Assembly: GCA_949752735.1 (NCBI GenBank)
Contig: OX457036.1
Coordinates: 90,429,908-90,493,907 of the forward strand
Reading direction: 5' to 3'
Length of the DNA stretch: 64,000 bases
Source: Lumbricus terrestris
Taxonomy: Eukaryota; Annelida; Clitellata; Crassiclitellata; Lumbricidae
Numbering within the stretch: the stretch's first letter is position 1
DNA letters: not shown here
Below: more notes on this DNA, generated by a model
The model's database searches: none
What the model was told of the DNA's origin: nothing
Seen by the model: the letters and a program-made list of their open reading frames with translations, nothing else

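Noticed and set aside
63537..63890. Minus-strand 117-codon frame in the first intron
   Set aside because: No domain, no usable splice phase with neighbouring usherin exons, and low-complexity hydrophobic content.

Overview
The window is eukaryotic (metazoan) genomic DNA: interrupted genes with GT-AG introns, abundant micro- and minisatellites, tRNA-derived SINEs, decayed LINE reverse transcriptases and many short inverted-repeat transposons. No operons, CRISPR arrays or rRNA genes were seen. Almost everything belongs to one minus-strand gene whose product I identify as usherin (USH2A). The order laminin-EGF, FN3 repeats, two laminin G domains, a long FN3 array broken by a Cys-pair-rich module, one transmembrane helix and a tail beginning PYVRER is diagnostic of that protein. 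The organism is an invertebrate animal; a sponge is possible but the sequence alone does not fix the phylum.

Layout, left to right. 1-2.6 kb: a 1.5-kb minisatellite (23-bp unit) and one unassigned minus-strand coding exon candidate. 2.6-6.4 kb: mostly empty, with a possible small plus-strand gene at 5.7-6.3 kb. 6.5-64 kb: the usherin gene read right to left. I resolved 52 coding exons (about 12.8 kb, about 4,260 codons), and 51 of them join in one open frame with matching phases. In gene order: last laminin-EGF repeat (64.0 kb), FN3 1-4 (62.9-59.0 kb), laminin G 1 (58.7-53.5 kb), laminin G 2 (53.0-51.5 kb), FN3 array (51.5-28.7 kb), Cys-rich module (28.0-24.1 kb), FN3 array (23.6-9.7 kb, including a 2,982-bp exon with ten complete FN3 domains), transmembrane exon (8.1-7.9 kb) and cytoplasmic tail (7.0-6.5 kb). 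The 5' part (signal peptide, laminin N-terminal domain, most laminin-EGF repeats) lies beyond the right edge.

The introns hold at least four LINE lineages (all truncated or frameshifted), three tRNA-headed SINE families, one of which shares its 3' tail with a resident LINE, two copies of a palindromic TA-flanked element with another element nested in one of them, and four short G-tract-rich elements each flanked by an 8-bp target duplication. Several tandem arrays abut splice sites; one has copied the 3' splice site of exon 21 about nine times. I see no metabolic, defence or signalling gene cluster here. The most notable features are the gene architecture and the repeat-splice-site interactions.
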